Below are positions 44,750 to 56,076 of a DNA stretch of 64,000 nucleotides, piece by piece. Made by a program: the position numbers and the translations under genes. The notes under the pieces are model-generated. The model saw nothing but the letters and a program-made list of their open reading frames with translations. It did no database searches and was not told where the DNA came from. This DNA comes from Cotesia glomerata (taxonomy: Eukaryota > Arthropoda > Insecta > Hymenoptera > Braconidae). The DNA lies in NCBI RefSeq assembly GCF_020080835.1, contig NC_058166.1, forward strand, positions 17,323,043 through 17,387,042, written 5' to 3'. Position 1 is the first letter of the stretch. Each line of letters begins with the position of its first letter.

Positions 44750-44929
44750 TCTCTCAACAGCGCTCAGAGCGCCACCGCGGCGTTTTGCCGAAACTAATCT
44801 GTAAAAAAAAAAGTTTACTGTCAGTGTCAGCGACAAGTGTTTAGTTTAGTGTCAAAAAACTAAATTATTTCTTTTTCACCTTCACCAGTTGTGCTTAAAT
44901 AGTTTATATTTAACTAATTTATTTAAAAA
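44750..44929 (+). promoter_or_regulatory. SNAP29 promoter and 5' leader
   Basis: GC-rich burst (GCTCAGAGCGCCACCGCGGC) followed by candidate initiators (GTCAGTGTCAG, 44821-44831) about 100 bases before the start codon. No TATA box. Fits a housekeeping promoter. Confidence 0.45.
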
Positions 44930-47754
44930 ATGGCTCACGATTATTTGAGCGACTCTAAAAATCCATTTTTTTCTCTGGAAGATGACATCGACGACGAAAC
45001 ATTTTTACAGAGCGCGCCTACAAGGTCCATTTCTAGCAACAATCCGTTTGTTAACTTTGATAATAACCTTGAGCAGCAGCATCAGCAGATCCTGGAGCGG
45101 AAAAAAGCCGTCGAGGAACGGACGATAAAGTCATCTGAAAGATCAATGACATTGTTGAGAGATTCTGAGCAGATTGGAGCAGCGACTGCAGAGGTTAGTT
45201 TTATTTATAATTATAATAATTCTTAGATTGGATGTAATAATTGATAAAAGTCTGATGATCTTTGATGACATTAAAGTTAACAGTCACTTGATATAATTTT
45301 TTTTAACAAAAAAATTATTTTATTAAAATTGGACTTTTTATCTTTTAAAAATTCCACATGTCAATTTTTTTGGTCATAATTTATTTAAAAAAAAAATTAT
45401 TAAATATTTGCTAAATTAATTTTTATTTTTTGATGAAATTAAATGTAATTTTTTTTTAACAAATAAATTTGCTCTAAAAAATTATTATTTAAAAATTGTA
45501 TTTTTTATTTTTTTAAATTTCTGCATGTCAATTTTTTTCTGGTAAATTGTCTATATTATTAAGAGAATAAAAAAATTTTGAGGCTGCATATAAAAATTCT
45601 CCGTCTCCAGATACATAATTAAGAAATGACCTTGTATCTTGTGAACTATTGAAACTTTTAAAGATATAAGCTCATCCTGATGTTACATTCATCGAGAGCT
45701 TTCATTTGAGTACCTACATCAATTTTTCATATATTTTAGACATTTATATAAATAAATATATGAAAAATATATGAAAATGCATGTGGGTACTCAAATGAAA
45801 GCTCTTGATGAGTGTAACATCAGGATGAGCTTATATCTTTAAAAATGTCAATAGTTAAGAAAGTACAGTGCAATTTAACATAATTAAAAAACAGTTTTAT
45901 ATCTTGTGAAATATTGACATTTTTAAAGATATAAGCTCATCCTGATGTTATACTCATCGAGACCTTTCATTTGAGTACACATATCAATTGTTCATATATT
46001 TTATATATTTATATATATGTATATATGAAAAATATATCAATAATGCATGTGGGTACTCAAATGAAAGCTCTTGATGAGTGTAACATCAGGATGAGCTTAT
46101 ATCTGTAAAAATGTCAATAGTTAAGAAAGTACAATGCAATTTAACATAATTAAAAGACGGCCTTGTATCTTGTGAAATATTGACATTTTTAAAGATATAA
46201 GCTCATTCTGATGTTACCCTCATCGAGCCCTTTCATTTGAGTACCCACATCAATTTTTCATATATTTCATATATTTATATATATGTATATATGAAAAATA
46301 TATCAAATATGCATGTGGGTACTCAAATGAAAGCTCTTGATGAGTGTAACGTCAGGATGAGCTTATATCGTAGAAAATGTCAATAGTTAAGAAAGTGCAA
46401 TGCAATTTAACATAATTAAAAAACGGCCTTGTATCTTGTGAAATATTGACATTTTTAAAGATATAAGCTCATCCTGATGTTATACTCATCGAGACCTTTC
46501 ATTTGAGTACACATATCAATTGTTCATATATTTTATATATTTATATATATGTATATATGAAAAATATATCAAATATGCATGTGGGTACTCAAATGAAAGC
46601 TCTTGATGAGTGTAACGTCAGGATGAGCTTATATCTTTGAAAATGTCAATAGTTAAGAAAGTACAGTGCAATTTAACATAATTAAAAAACAGTTTTATAT
46701 CTTGTGAAATATTGACATTTTTAAAGATATAAGCTCATTCTGATGTTACCCTCATCGAACCCTTTCATTTGAGTACCCACATCAATTTTTCATATATTTT
46801 ATATATTTATATATATGCATATATGAATATATGAAAAATATATCAAAATTGCATGTGGGTACTTAAATGAAAGCTCTTGTTGAGTGTAACATCGGAATGA
46901 GCTTATATTTTAAAAATATATATTATATATATGTATATATGAAAAATATATCAAAAATGCATGTGGGTACTTAAATGAAAGCTCTTGATGAGTATAACAT
47001 CAGGATGAGCTTATATCTTTAAAAAGGTCAATATTCAAGAAAGTACAGTGCCATTTAACAAAATTCATTATTTAATAAAGCAAACTTTTATTTATTTATA
47101 GTTACAAGTCACGGCAGTCATGTATAGTGACTGCAAGGTTGTTAGTATCTAATAAATTTATATCTGATATATTAATTTTTAACCTTTGATAAAAAATTTT
47201 TATTTCAGGAATTAATTAGACAAAGAGAGCAGCTCGAGAGAACTGAAAAAAGACTTGACGACATAAACAGCACGCTGAGATTCAGTCAGAAGCACATTCA
47301 AGGTATAAAGAGTGTTTTTGGCAGTTTAAAAAATTACCTAAGTGGCAAGTCCGTGGATTCTCCTACGCCAGCTGTCGGCGGCAAGTTTTCCGAGTCAGAG
47401 TACTCTGGACCCGGCAGCAGTGTGCTGAGTAACACCAACGAGCAGTCCAGAGTAAGCTTAGCGGGGCAGCATCCCTCGCTGCAGCGAAGAGGACTCCTGG
47501 GCAGCGACAGCTTCGATGATGACAATGGCGGGAGTCAGTACAAATCTCAGAACTCCAATGTCAGTAAGATCTTGGAGCGCAATCTTGATGAAATGAGCGG
47601 GTCTCTGGCTAGACTCAAGGGCTTAGCTATCGGTCTGTCCGAGGAAATTGACTCTCAGAACGACTTGATCGAAAATGTTATGACCAAGACAGATAAGGCT
47701 GACATTATGCTGGAGAGACAGAATAAAGACATGAGGAATTTGTTGAAAAAATAA
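44930..47754 (+). CDS. Snap29: SNAP29-like Qbc-SNARE
   Basis: A soluble Qbc SNARE of the SNAP29 (ubisnap/usnp) group, which pairs with a syntaxin and an R-SNARE in endosomal and autophagosomal fusion. Exons 44930-45193 and 47209-47754 join in phase and give 269 residues (human SNAP29 258, so normal). The N-terminus carries NPFF and SNNPF motifs (NPF-type, residues 11-14 and 36-39) known to bind EH-domain proteins in this family. The Qb SNARE helix runs from about residue 50 to 120, crossing the intron (RDSEQIGAATAE | ELIRQREQLERTEKRLDDIN). A Ser/Gly-rich linker follows, without the palmitoylated Cys cluster of SNAP25. The Qc helix is at about 207-265 (LDEMSGSLARLKGLAIGLSE, EIDSQNDLIENV), with its glutamine in place. 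No membrane anchor. The single intron carries a Helitron. Confidence 0.93.
45550..47145 (+). mobile_element. Helitron-type element in SNAP29 intron
   Basis: It starts TCTATATTATTAAGAGAATA and ends with the GCAGTCA/TGACTGC hairpin and TTAG (CTAG in other copies) before T. It contains about six palindromic satellite units separated by GTCAATAGTTAAGAAAGTAC-type linkers. No ORF. Confidence 0.8.
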
Positions 47755-49287
47755 ATTTAGGTGCAAAGAAAATTGAAGATTTTATATTTACTATTAGAGT
47801 TTATTATACAATAGGACGCGTATAATTGTCCTTATAAAACGAATTAATGATAATTATTATTATATGTGTACAGACTTGAGCAATTTTAGGATTAAGTGTT
47901 TGGGTATGCTGAAGTATAATCTTGATTTTTGATTTTTTTTTTTTTTTAAAGAAGTGTTTGGAAAAAGGTGATCGGAAAAAATAGACCGGAAAAAATTTTA
48001 AAAGTATAAAAAATTCATATTATTTCATTAAAATTGTTGTAAAATAAAAAAAAAAAAATAATAATTTTATTAAATCAAAGATGGTTAATATTATAAGCCA
48101 GACTATCCGATCCAAATTGTTGGATAATGACTAATTTTTCATTATTATTTCTTCACCATAATATTTTATCGGTATGAAGTCTCAATACCATCAGAGAAAA
48201 TTTAGGTGAAAATAACAATTAAAATTTGTTTTGACAATTATGATTAGAGAAAGATGTAATTTTTTACTCAGTGTAACTTTTTTCAGTGACTGAAAAAATA
48301 ATTCGGACAAAATAATAATAATAATTGTATCACACCCACAATTTTCCTGAAAAATAAGCATCCCCAGAATGATCGCTCCATTTTTTGGTACAAAAAAAAA
48401 AAATATTATTATAACTTTTATTTTATAATAATTTTAATGAAATAATATAAATTTTTCATGACTTAAAAATTTTTTCCGGTCTATTTTTTCTGGGATTCGA
48501 AAAATTCATATTTCATTAAAATTATTATAAAATAAAAATTATAAAATCCACTCCCACAATTTTCCTGAGAAACAAACATCTCCAGAATGATCGCTCAATT
48601 TTTTGTTACAAAAAAAATATTATGATTATTATTATTATTATAATTTTTATTTTATAATAATTTTAATGAAATAACATAAATTTTTCATAACTTTAAAATT
48701 TTTTCCGGGATTCGTAGAAAAAATTTTCTTGATTCAAGAAAATATTTAGCAAGAACTGATTTTATTATAAAAATAAATTTGTATTATTGAAAATTTAAAA
48801 ACAAGTGTATTTATAATTTTTTTTTTAAAGAATTCTATTGATCGAATTTTTTTACAACAATTTAACTTAAAAATTGTATTTTCTTGGCTCAAGAAAAATT
48901 TTTTGCTGTATATTAAATTTAATTATCAGTGCAAGAAGGGTTTAATTTATTGTAAGTAATTAATTAAATTAGTTAATTTTTTTTAAATAGTATGTACTTT
49001 AGCATACCGATATCGTAACTTGTATACAAACGTAAAAAATTAATTGTTTATTTTTATGCAAATGAAGATTTGATCTTTTTAAATAATTTTATTTATATTT
49101 ACTGAGTAATACGTATCATAAAAGTTGAGCTTTAATATCTTTTTCTAAATATATATAAGTCTATGAATCATTTTTGATGTAAAGGCGACTGCCTAATTGA
49201 AAGATTGTTAAATAATAAATAAAAAGACAAGGTAATTCATTTAGGTGATCATTTTTATTCAATTTTTGTTAATCGAATTGTTTTTTT
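47755..49287. other. SNAP29 3' UTR and decayed MITEs
   Basis: The 3' UTR presumably ends near one of the AATAAA signals (for example about 49214). From 47960 to 48730, interior sequence of the 11738-12280 MITE family occurs three times in part (GACCGGAAAAAATTTTAAAA, CATTTTTTGTTACAAAAA and their mirrors). No further gene is seen. Confidence 0.45.
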
Positions 49288-50221
49288 CCTAGCGGATCTG
49301 AAATACCGTAGAATTACGGTATTATACGGTAAAAATACGGTCGATATACCGTATGGCCACTGTAGATTACAGTAGCATTCTACTTGCACGGTAGAAACCG
49401 TAAAACACCGTAATGTACAGTAAAGAACGGTGACAATACAGTATAATTACGGTAGCGTACGGTGAAAATACTGTAGTATATATACTTCTGAACTTTCCGT
49501 ACTACCGTATTCCAATGGTAACCTACCGTCAAATATACCTTATTTTAGCGATAAGTTACTGTACAATTATGGTATATTATCGTACAATTATGGTATTTTA
49601 GCGTACAAAAACATTACTTTTTTTTACCGGATAATTATACACGGAAAAAAGTAAACTGTAATATTCACTCGGATTCCGGTTAATTTTTATAGTTTTAAAC
49701 AGTAAAGCGGACATCGGGGTGGCAAAAATATAAATATTACAGAAATTAATGTAGAAAGTATAAAAGCCACAATTTATAATTTAATATCCAACAATAAGTG
49801 ATTAATAGCTGTCACTATAGTAAATAATGTCTCTTTTATCTTAAAAAATTACAGTTTCAAACAGTAAAAATTGCCAAATATATAGTCCATATTATGAGGA
49901 GAAGGGGAACTCAGATGAGAAGAAGGGGGTCTCACTCAGGGAGAATTTAACATTTCAAACAGTAAAAATTCTACTCTTAAAATATATATTTTACCAGTCC
50001 AAGCAATTCAATAATTAAAGTTTGATTTTTAGCGTTGCCTTTAAAATTTACCATTTTACTTTGTAAATATTGACGTTGTTTGTATTAGAAATTTACTAAC
50101 TTTATTTTATACTTTTTACATATCATATGATCATTTTTTATGTACGAAATGATAAATATCAAAGTCTGAATTGTTAATTATTATACTTAAATATTTTAGA
50201 CATTTACATAGCGAATATTTT

Positions 50222-50448
50222 TTTTTTTTTTTAATTTGTTTAAAGTCGCATAAACTACTAAGGTCATGAGCGACTATGGTAGGGGGTAAAAACTTTTGAG
50301 ATTGGAACTCGTTTTATTTTTTTTGGGCTGAGCAGAATAATACACTTAAATATTTAAAATATTCATTGGTGTACGCCGGGCTCGAACCCGGTCCAATGCT
50401 TTGGTAAGCAAGGGCCGGATCCGATAGGGCTACTGCGCGCTACTTTTT
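50222..50448 (-). mobile_element. tRNA-derived SINE with poly(A) tail
   Basis: Minus strand: A box TAGCCCTATCGGATCCGG and B box GGGTTCGAGCCCGG at 50438-50365, then a unique body, ending in an A-rich tail at 50222-50236. About 225 bases, apparently full length. Confidence 0.7.
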
Positions 50449-50568
50449 TTTTTTAAATATACTTATTGCTGAGTTTTAGTTTGTTCAGGTTGTTTGACAA
50501 TATTATCGAGTTAACAAGTCGAACAATACACTGAAAAAAATTTAAGTTCAATTGAATTAAGATGAATA

Positions 50569-50904
50569 CACTGATAGAAGGATTTGTTTATAAAAAATAT
50601 TTGTTAATATTTAACGAATCATTTATGAGAGACGATTTTTTAGTATTAAATATTTCTTAGTATTTAAAAAGATTTCTTTGTATTTAAGAAATCATTTCTT
50701 AAACATCATTTCTTAGTATTTAAAAAATATTTCTTAAATACAAAGAAATATTTCTTAAATATTAAGAAATATAACTACTAAGAAATATTTCTTAAATACA
50801 AAGAAATATTTCTTAAATACTAAGAAATATTTTTTAAATGCTAAGAAATGATTTCTTAAATACAAAGAAATCTTCTTAAATGCTAAGAAATCCTTCTATC
50901 AGTG
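50569..50904. mobile_element. hairpin MITE family D, copy 3
   Basis: 336-base palindrome, ends CACTGATAGAAGGATTTGTT and AAATCCTTCTATCAGTG, interior of AAATACAAAGAAATATTTCT-type repeats. Flanks are TA on the left and CA on the right. Confidence 0.8.
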
Positions 50905-50936
50905 CAAGCTAGAAAAATTCTCGTATTATACGAAAT

Positions 50937-51156
50937 AGTATATTACACACCTGTGGCAAGAAAATGAGAAATGTCTCAGAACACATATATGTTGCCCGAG
51001 GCGAAGCCGAGGTCGACATATATGTGATCTGAGATATTTATTATTTTCCTGCCATAGGTTTGTATACTATTTTTCTGTCCGACAGAGGCGGAAAGCGGCA
51101 ATTTCGTTTAGCGCAGCGGGCCGAAAGTTGCCACTTTCCGCCTGGAGGGCAGAAAA
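50937..51156 (-). mobile_element. F element copy 4 (reverse)
   Basis: TAGTATATTACACACC at the left, a palindrome with CGAGGCGAAGCCGAGG core, then TAGCGCAGCGG and GCCACTTTCCGCCTGGAGGG at the right, as in the reverse copy at 23956-24179. Confidence 0.7.
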
Positions 51157-51630
51157 GAAATACTGTAATCTATATCACTAAGATATAAATATCAAAGTTT
51201 GAATTGTTAATTGTTATACTTAAACATTTTAGACATTTAAATACATAGCGAATATTATTACTGTTTGAAATAGTATTTTCTTCCATGTAAAGAGTAAATT
51301 GTAATGTTTAAATGGTAAATATTATAAAGTGAATAGTAAAATCACGATTTTACTGTTTGAAATGGTAATTTTTAGCAGTTGATCATTAATTATTTTATTA
51401 TAAATCGACTGTTATTTATTACAGTTTACTTTTTTCCGTGTAGTATTTTACTAACAATAACGGTATATATTACCGTACAACCACGGTATCTTACCGTAAA
51501 ATAATGGTAAATTACTGTACAATTACAGTACTTTGCCGTAATTTACGGTGTCATACTGTATTACGGTAAATCACTGTACGTGCCGTACTTTACCGTGCCC
51601 TACCGTAAATTTACCGTACATTACCGTACT

Positions 51631-51988
51631 CTACCGCATTTTGGATCCATCAGGGTTAATTCTCATTTGCCTTCTTGAGGTTGACCAGCTTCTGCGGATT
51701 TTTGATTTTGCAGAGGCGCTCTTGAAGTCATAGCGGAATAAAGCTCCAACTTGCAGGTGCGCTGAGCTTGCAATGATCTAAATATCAAATTATATAAATT
51801 ACAATATTAATATTAATAATTAATTTTTATACAGATAAATTAAAAATTAACAATTTATTTCTTTCATTTAAAAAATTTATCAAATTTTCTTATTCTTATT
51901 TTTTAATAAAAAATTTTTTATTGAAAAAAAAAAAACTTACCAGAATACTGACCAAAAAAAGTAAAAAAGTAAAGTTCAATAAACGCAT
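51631..51988 (-). CDS. small secreted peptide, uncharacterised
   Basis: Two exons on the minus strand, 51941-51988 and 51631-51777, join in phase (GTAAGT donor, TTTAG acceptor) into 64 codons. Residues 1-21 are a clear signal peptide (MRLLNFTFLLFLVSILIIAS) with likely cleavage after SSA. The mature part is basic, Ser/Arg/Lys-rich and free of Cys (KSASAKSKIRRSWSTSRR). The hydrophobic core continues smoothly across the splice, which supports the join. A TATA box (52046-52055) and TCAGT initiators (52027-52035) precede it. The last seven codons and the stop lie in the end of the ACGGTA element. Another frame of exon 2 stops at a TGA just before the element (codons reading RTCKLELYSAMTSRAP), but no phase-compatible first exon leads into it. 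I recognise no family; a venom, immune or cuticle-associated peptide is conceivable. Confidence 0.55.
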
Positions 51989-52021
51989 TTTTAAAATGAA
52001 AAATATTCATAGATAAATTTT

Positions 52022-52055
52022 GATTGACTGACTGATAAAAATCGACCTTTATATA
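52022..52055 (-). promoter_or_regulatory. TATA box and initiator of the secreted-peptide gene
   Basis: On the minus strand TATATAAAGG starts at 52055 and two overlapping TCAGT initiator motifs follow, with A at 52033 and 52029, i.e. 22-26 bases downstream. The ATG is at 51988. This compact arrangement is typical of strongly expressed insect genes. Confidence 0.6.
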
Positions 52056-52403
52056 CCAGCGCTTAGTTTGAAAAATAAATAAAAATTAATCATCATCTTG
52101 AAGATTGTAAAATAAAATTTTATTAAGAAGATCATAGATAATAGTTCATATTTGATAATCATATACTTCCTGTTATTATATCGTTAAATTTATATAAATT
52201 GTCAGCAAGTTTATTAAAATAGAAATTTAAATAAATTTTATCAATTGTTACGAATTATTATTTAAAACTATCATTCTGCTTTTAAATTAATGATCATTGA
52301 TCATAATCATTGAGGCTGCTTTTAAATTGAGTGCCACAAAATTCATCACTTATACATCAAGCTAATTTTAAATAATTCAATCTAATTATAGTTATAAAAT
52401 AAT

Positions 52404-55400
52404 TCAGTAATAATTAATCGCTTCGACGTTATTGGGAACAGAAGTTGCTTCGAAAGTTAGTCGCTCTGCTTCGCGTTGATGAGCGATAGCTTCATGCTCG
52501 GCAGCTATTTTGTTGAAGAGTTCAAAATGTCGGTTTTTAGCTCTTGCAACGCTGACAGTCTCCTAAAATAAATTTAATTATTTAATTAAAACACTTTAAA
52601 TTAATTAATTTTTAATTAATTTAAATTGTAACTTACTCGAGGAAGATTGTCATTTAAACCAGGAGGATTCGCATTGCGGTTAGCAATTTTTTCATACAAA
52701 CGATAGTGCTTTTCCTTTTCTAACTTCACAGCTTCTGAGTCTTGCGGCTGCGCCTGGACGTCTTCGAAGTTTTTAAGAATCGGGTGGAAGCCATTTTTGT
52801 CAGCAGTGTAATCAACAGTTCTTATTTTGAATTTAGGATCGATGTAAGAGTAAGTACCTGAATTTTATATAATAATGAATTTAGCCGACATTTTTAACTT
52901 TTTGATTTTACTTTATATATTAAATTAGAACTAAAAAATATTTTTTTAAAATTGCACTTACAGTTTTTCAAATTTTCTACATGTCAATTTTTTTTTTAAT
53001 TGTTTGTAATAATTTTATTCAATAAAATTTTAGATAGCGGCTAGCTTAATTTTCATGAATTTTATTCAATAGAAAAATTTATAATTTTTAATTTAATTAT
53101 TTTATTTTATTTTTTATTAGTTCAATGAACCCTACAGCAAAGCCATTAATCGGGTTCCATGTTACATACAATTTAATACAATGTGTTTAATTTAAAATTA
53201 ATATTATGATAAGTCACTATATAATTAACTATCAAAAGTAAATATTTTGCTCCAGTTTATACAATGTTTGACATACAAAGTTTTGAAAAACATTCAGAAC
53301 TACTTATTTTATAAACATCCAAACTGTTATCTATCTTGTACGGTAGAAATACTGTATAACTATAGTAAAAAAACTGGCCAAAACAACCACAGAAATACCG
53401 TATTATTTCAGAATTATAACGGTAAATTTATGGTAAACGCATTAATACCGAAAATTTACGTTAATTCAAAAACTGCGAGGGTTGTAATAATTTTTTTCAA
53501 TAAAAAAAATTATAAAAATTTTTAGATGTCAGTTAGCTTAATTTTCATAAAAAATTGACAGGTGTCTATTAATTATGTAGGGGAGAAGGGGGTCAAATGA
53601 ACCACGGGGCAATTGAACCACTCGACTTAAAAAATCGAAAAAATTGAAAAAACGCTTCATGCTCTTAGAATTAGATTCTAATATGTTAAACTTGGATATG
53701 ATCAAAATTTGAAATCATTGCGATCGATAAATTTTGAAAAATTGAGATTTTCTTATTTTTAGGCATGCAAACTTTCTTTTCGGCTGGTGACAAATTGTTT
53801 AATAATATTTAAATTTTTGAATTAATTGATAAAATTTGAATTATAGTAGTTGTATATACTTATATTTTATAATCCTCAACTTTGTTTATAGTGATAGAAT
53901 GGTTTATTTATTTATTATTTACTATTAATTGTTTTAAAATTATACGGGGTCAATTGAACCAGCAGTCCCGGGGACGATTGAACCATACGGAGAAGCATGG
54001 GACATGCGCGCGCATCTTGACTCGACGTGAAAAATACTCAGGGAAATAACCTAACAATTTGATAAACTCAATTTGTAATTAAAATTATTTTTAAATCGAT
54101 TTTTAATTTATTAAATATAATATATGTGTATTAAAAATGTGCAACAGTAATATTAGAAAGTAACAATTAATATGTTATTTATTAAAAGTTCGGGTTTGAG
54201 TTATAAATGTCATTGGTTCAATTGACCCCGAGCAGTGGTTCAATTGCCCCCCGAGCGGGGGTCAATTGAACCATTCGACGCGTTTGGATAAATTAATAAT
54301 TTTTAAAAATTCACGTTGTTTATTAACTAATTTATGTATTGATAATGATAGTAGACTTAATAAACTATCATTCCAAGAAAAAAAAATTTATTATTTAGTT
54401 TTAATTCGAATAGTAAAAAATTACTAAACTTTTTTTGGTTCAATTGACCCCCTTCTCCCCTACCTGAAGTTCCGATCGTTTTTTTATGAACGAAAATAAA
54501 AAAAAATTTTTTTTTCTTTTGAAACTGAAAATGGTTTTTCGACTCCAAATAAAAACAAATAGCCCTAAAAATGATATATTGACTCCTCTAAAAACCGAAA
54601 CTACCCTTACAGCCACCCCGAAGACTTGAGAGTTTTTTTCAAAAATTGTAAAAAAATCCTTGCGAGGGTCCTTGGAAGCTGCCGATTTTTAAGAGTACTC
54701 CTAGTACCCCCCCACATAATACGAAAAATCATTAGGCTGCTAACACCCCCGGAACTACCCCTCCAGACACCCCAAAAACTTAGAGGTTTTTTTTAAAAAT
54801 TATGAAAAAATCCTTTCAAGGGTCCTTGGAGGCTGCCGATTTTTTAGAGTACTCCTAGTATCCCCCCACAAGATATAAAAAATCATCAGGAGGCTAACAC
54901 CCCCGGAACTACCCCTCCAGCCACCCCAAAGACTCATAAATTAAAAAAAAATAAAGAAAAAATCCTTGCGAGGGTCCTTGGAAGCTGCTGATTTTTAAAA
55001 AAAACCTCTAAGTCTTTGGGGTGTCTGGAGGGGTAGTTCCAGGGGTGTTAGCAGCCTAATGATTTTTCGTATTATGTGGGGGGGTACTAGGAGTACTCTT
55101 AAAAATCGGCAGCTTCCAGGACCACAAGGATTTTTACAATTTTTGAAAAAAACTCTCAAGTCTTCGGGGTGGCTGTAAGGGTAGTTTCGGTTTTTAGAGG
55201 AGTCAATATATCATTTTTAGGGCTATTTGTTTTTATTTGGAGCCGAAAAACCATTTTCAGTTTCAAAAGAAAAAAAATTTTTTTTTTATTTCCGTTCATA
55301 AAAAAACGATCGGAACTTCAGGTACATTATTAATTTTAGTATGATATTTAATTTAATATTAATAATTAAGTAAATAATATTATTTAATATAATTTTAATA

Positions 55401-55619
55401 ACTACCGTGTACTACACCAGCGCCATCACCAGATTCAGTTCTAAAACGATCAACATGTCCTGGGTATCTTCCAGCTTTGTAATTAAAACTGTACGGAACC
55501 GGAGGTGGCGGAATGGTAGTAGTTTTATCTTGATACTCTGATTCTAAACCAATATGAGAAACATCGCCCAAACAATAATTTATCGAGAGCAACAGAGTTG
55601 CAACAATAAAAAAAGACAT
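52404..55619 (-). CDS. RR-type cuticular protein (chitin-binding)
   Basis: A secreted structural protein of the CPR family that binds chitin in the exoskeleton. Minus-strand exons: 55406-55619, 52637-52857 and 52404-52562. All joins keep phase and give 197 residues. Residues 1-18 are a signal peptide (MSFFIVATLLLSINYCLG). A Pro run (TTTIPPPPVP) leads into the Rebers-Riddiford region at about 43-97: YSFNYKAGRY, then GDGAGVVHGTYSYIDPKFKI and RTVDYTADKNGFHP, with the aromatic residues expected for chitin contact. The C-terminal 100 residues are charged, with two similar segments (EKEKHYRLYEKIANRN and AKNRHFELFNKIAAEH) that look like an internal duplication lying on either side of intron 2. Intron 1 contains a MITE, the CAATTGAACC element and a long foldback. 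Exact CPR subclass is uncertain. Confidence 0.92.
52872..53045. mobile_element. MITE of the TTAGCCGACATT family
   Basis: Left TGAATTTAGCCGACATTTTT and right AGCGGCTAGCTTAATTTTCA form an imperfect inverted repeat in intron 1 of the cuticle gene. Confidence 0.6.
53580..54460. mobile_element. TA-flanked element with CAATTGAACC motifs
   Basis: 881 bases with inverted ends GGGGAGAAGGGGGTCAAATG and (complement) GGGGAGAAGGGGGTCAATTG, TA at 53578-53579 and 54461-54462. GGGGCAATTGAACCA, GGTCAATTGAACC, GGTTCAATTGACCCC and variants occur about eight times inside in both orientations. No ORF. Confidence 0.85.
54463..55322. mobile_element. 860-bp foldback element with ~330-bp near-identical arms
   Basis: Arms at 54463-54800 and about 54990-55322 start at CCTGAAGTTCCGATCGTTTT and its complement and differ at only a few percent of positions. 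The loop of about 190 bases is a further copy of the arm segment containing ACACCCCCGGAACTACCCC. TA flanks both sides. It lies in intron 1 of the cuticle gene and would be transcribed with it. Confidence 0.9.
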
Positions 55620-56076
55620 TTTGTAAATAAAACTCGGAATACAATGTCACGCTCCAAAGTCTTTAGTCTTACTGACATAAAATATTCAATAGTGAAAGTA
55701 AGAATGTTCATATTGCTTAAGCAGCTTTCTCAATTGGTACATTACTTCCATTATAAATACTGTTTAAATAATTATTAAACTATTCAAAATTAAAACCCTT
55801 TAAAAGATAATTTTATTTTTTAAAACAATTATTTATTACATTAATTTACAATTACATTTAATAATGATAGTTCTAATCAAGCTATTTTAATTTTCTAGGA
55901 TTTTATCATCCAATGTGAAGGTACCTTAAAATCAAGAATAATAAACAACTTGGCCATGATCATTTCCAGATAATTACGTAATAATCTGACTCATCCGCAT
56001 AATAATTAATTAATTTATTTATTTATTAATAAATCCGACATCCCATGTTCTATTCAATAGAATTATTATTATTTCT

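Larger units (their letters stand above)
49640..51440. mobile_element. MITE family M, reverse copy with insertions
   Basis: Family M ends (CACGGAAAAAAGTAAACTGT and complement) flanked by TA at 49638-49639 and 51441-51442. Between 50220 and 51184 it holds a SINE, a family D hairpin and an F element. That insert is bracketed by a 68-72 base direct duplication of family M sequence (50152-50219 and 51185-51256). Confidence 0.85.
49288..51655. mobile_element. ACGGTA-motif element, split by nested insertions
   Basis: Left part 49288-49637 begins CCTAGCGGATCTGAAATACC. Right part 51443-51655 ends with the complement of CCCTGATGGATCCAAAATGC. Both halves are saturated with TACGGTA, TTACCGTA and close variants, dozens in total on both strands. 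A family M copy (49640-51440) separates them. The right end is 12 bases from the last coding block of the small secreted-peptide gene. Confidence 0.8.

Noticed and set aside
53247..53525. 92-codon ORF in the cuticle-gene intron
   Set aside because: It overlaps ACGGTA-like and TTAGCCGACATT repeat fragments and has no coding features.
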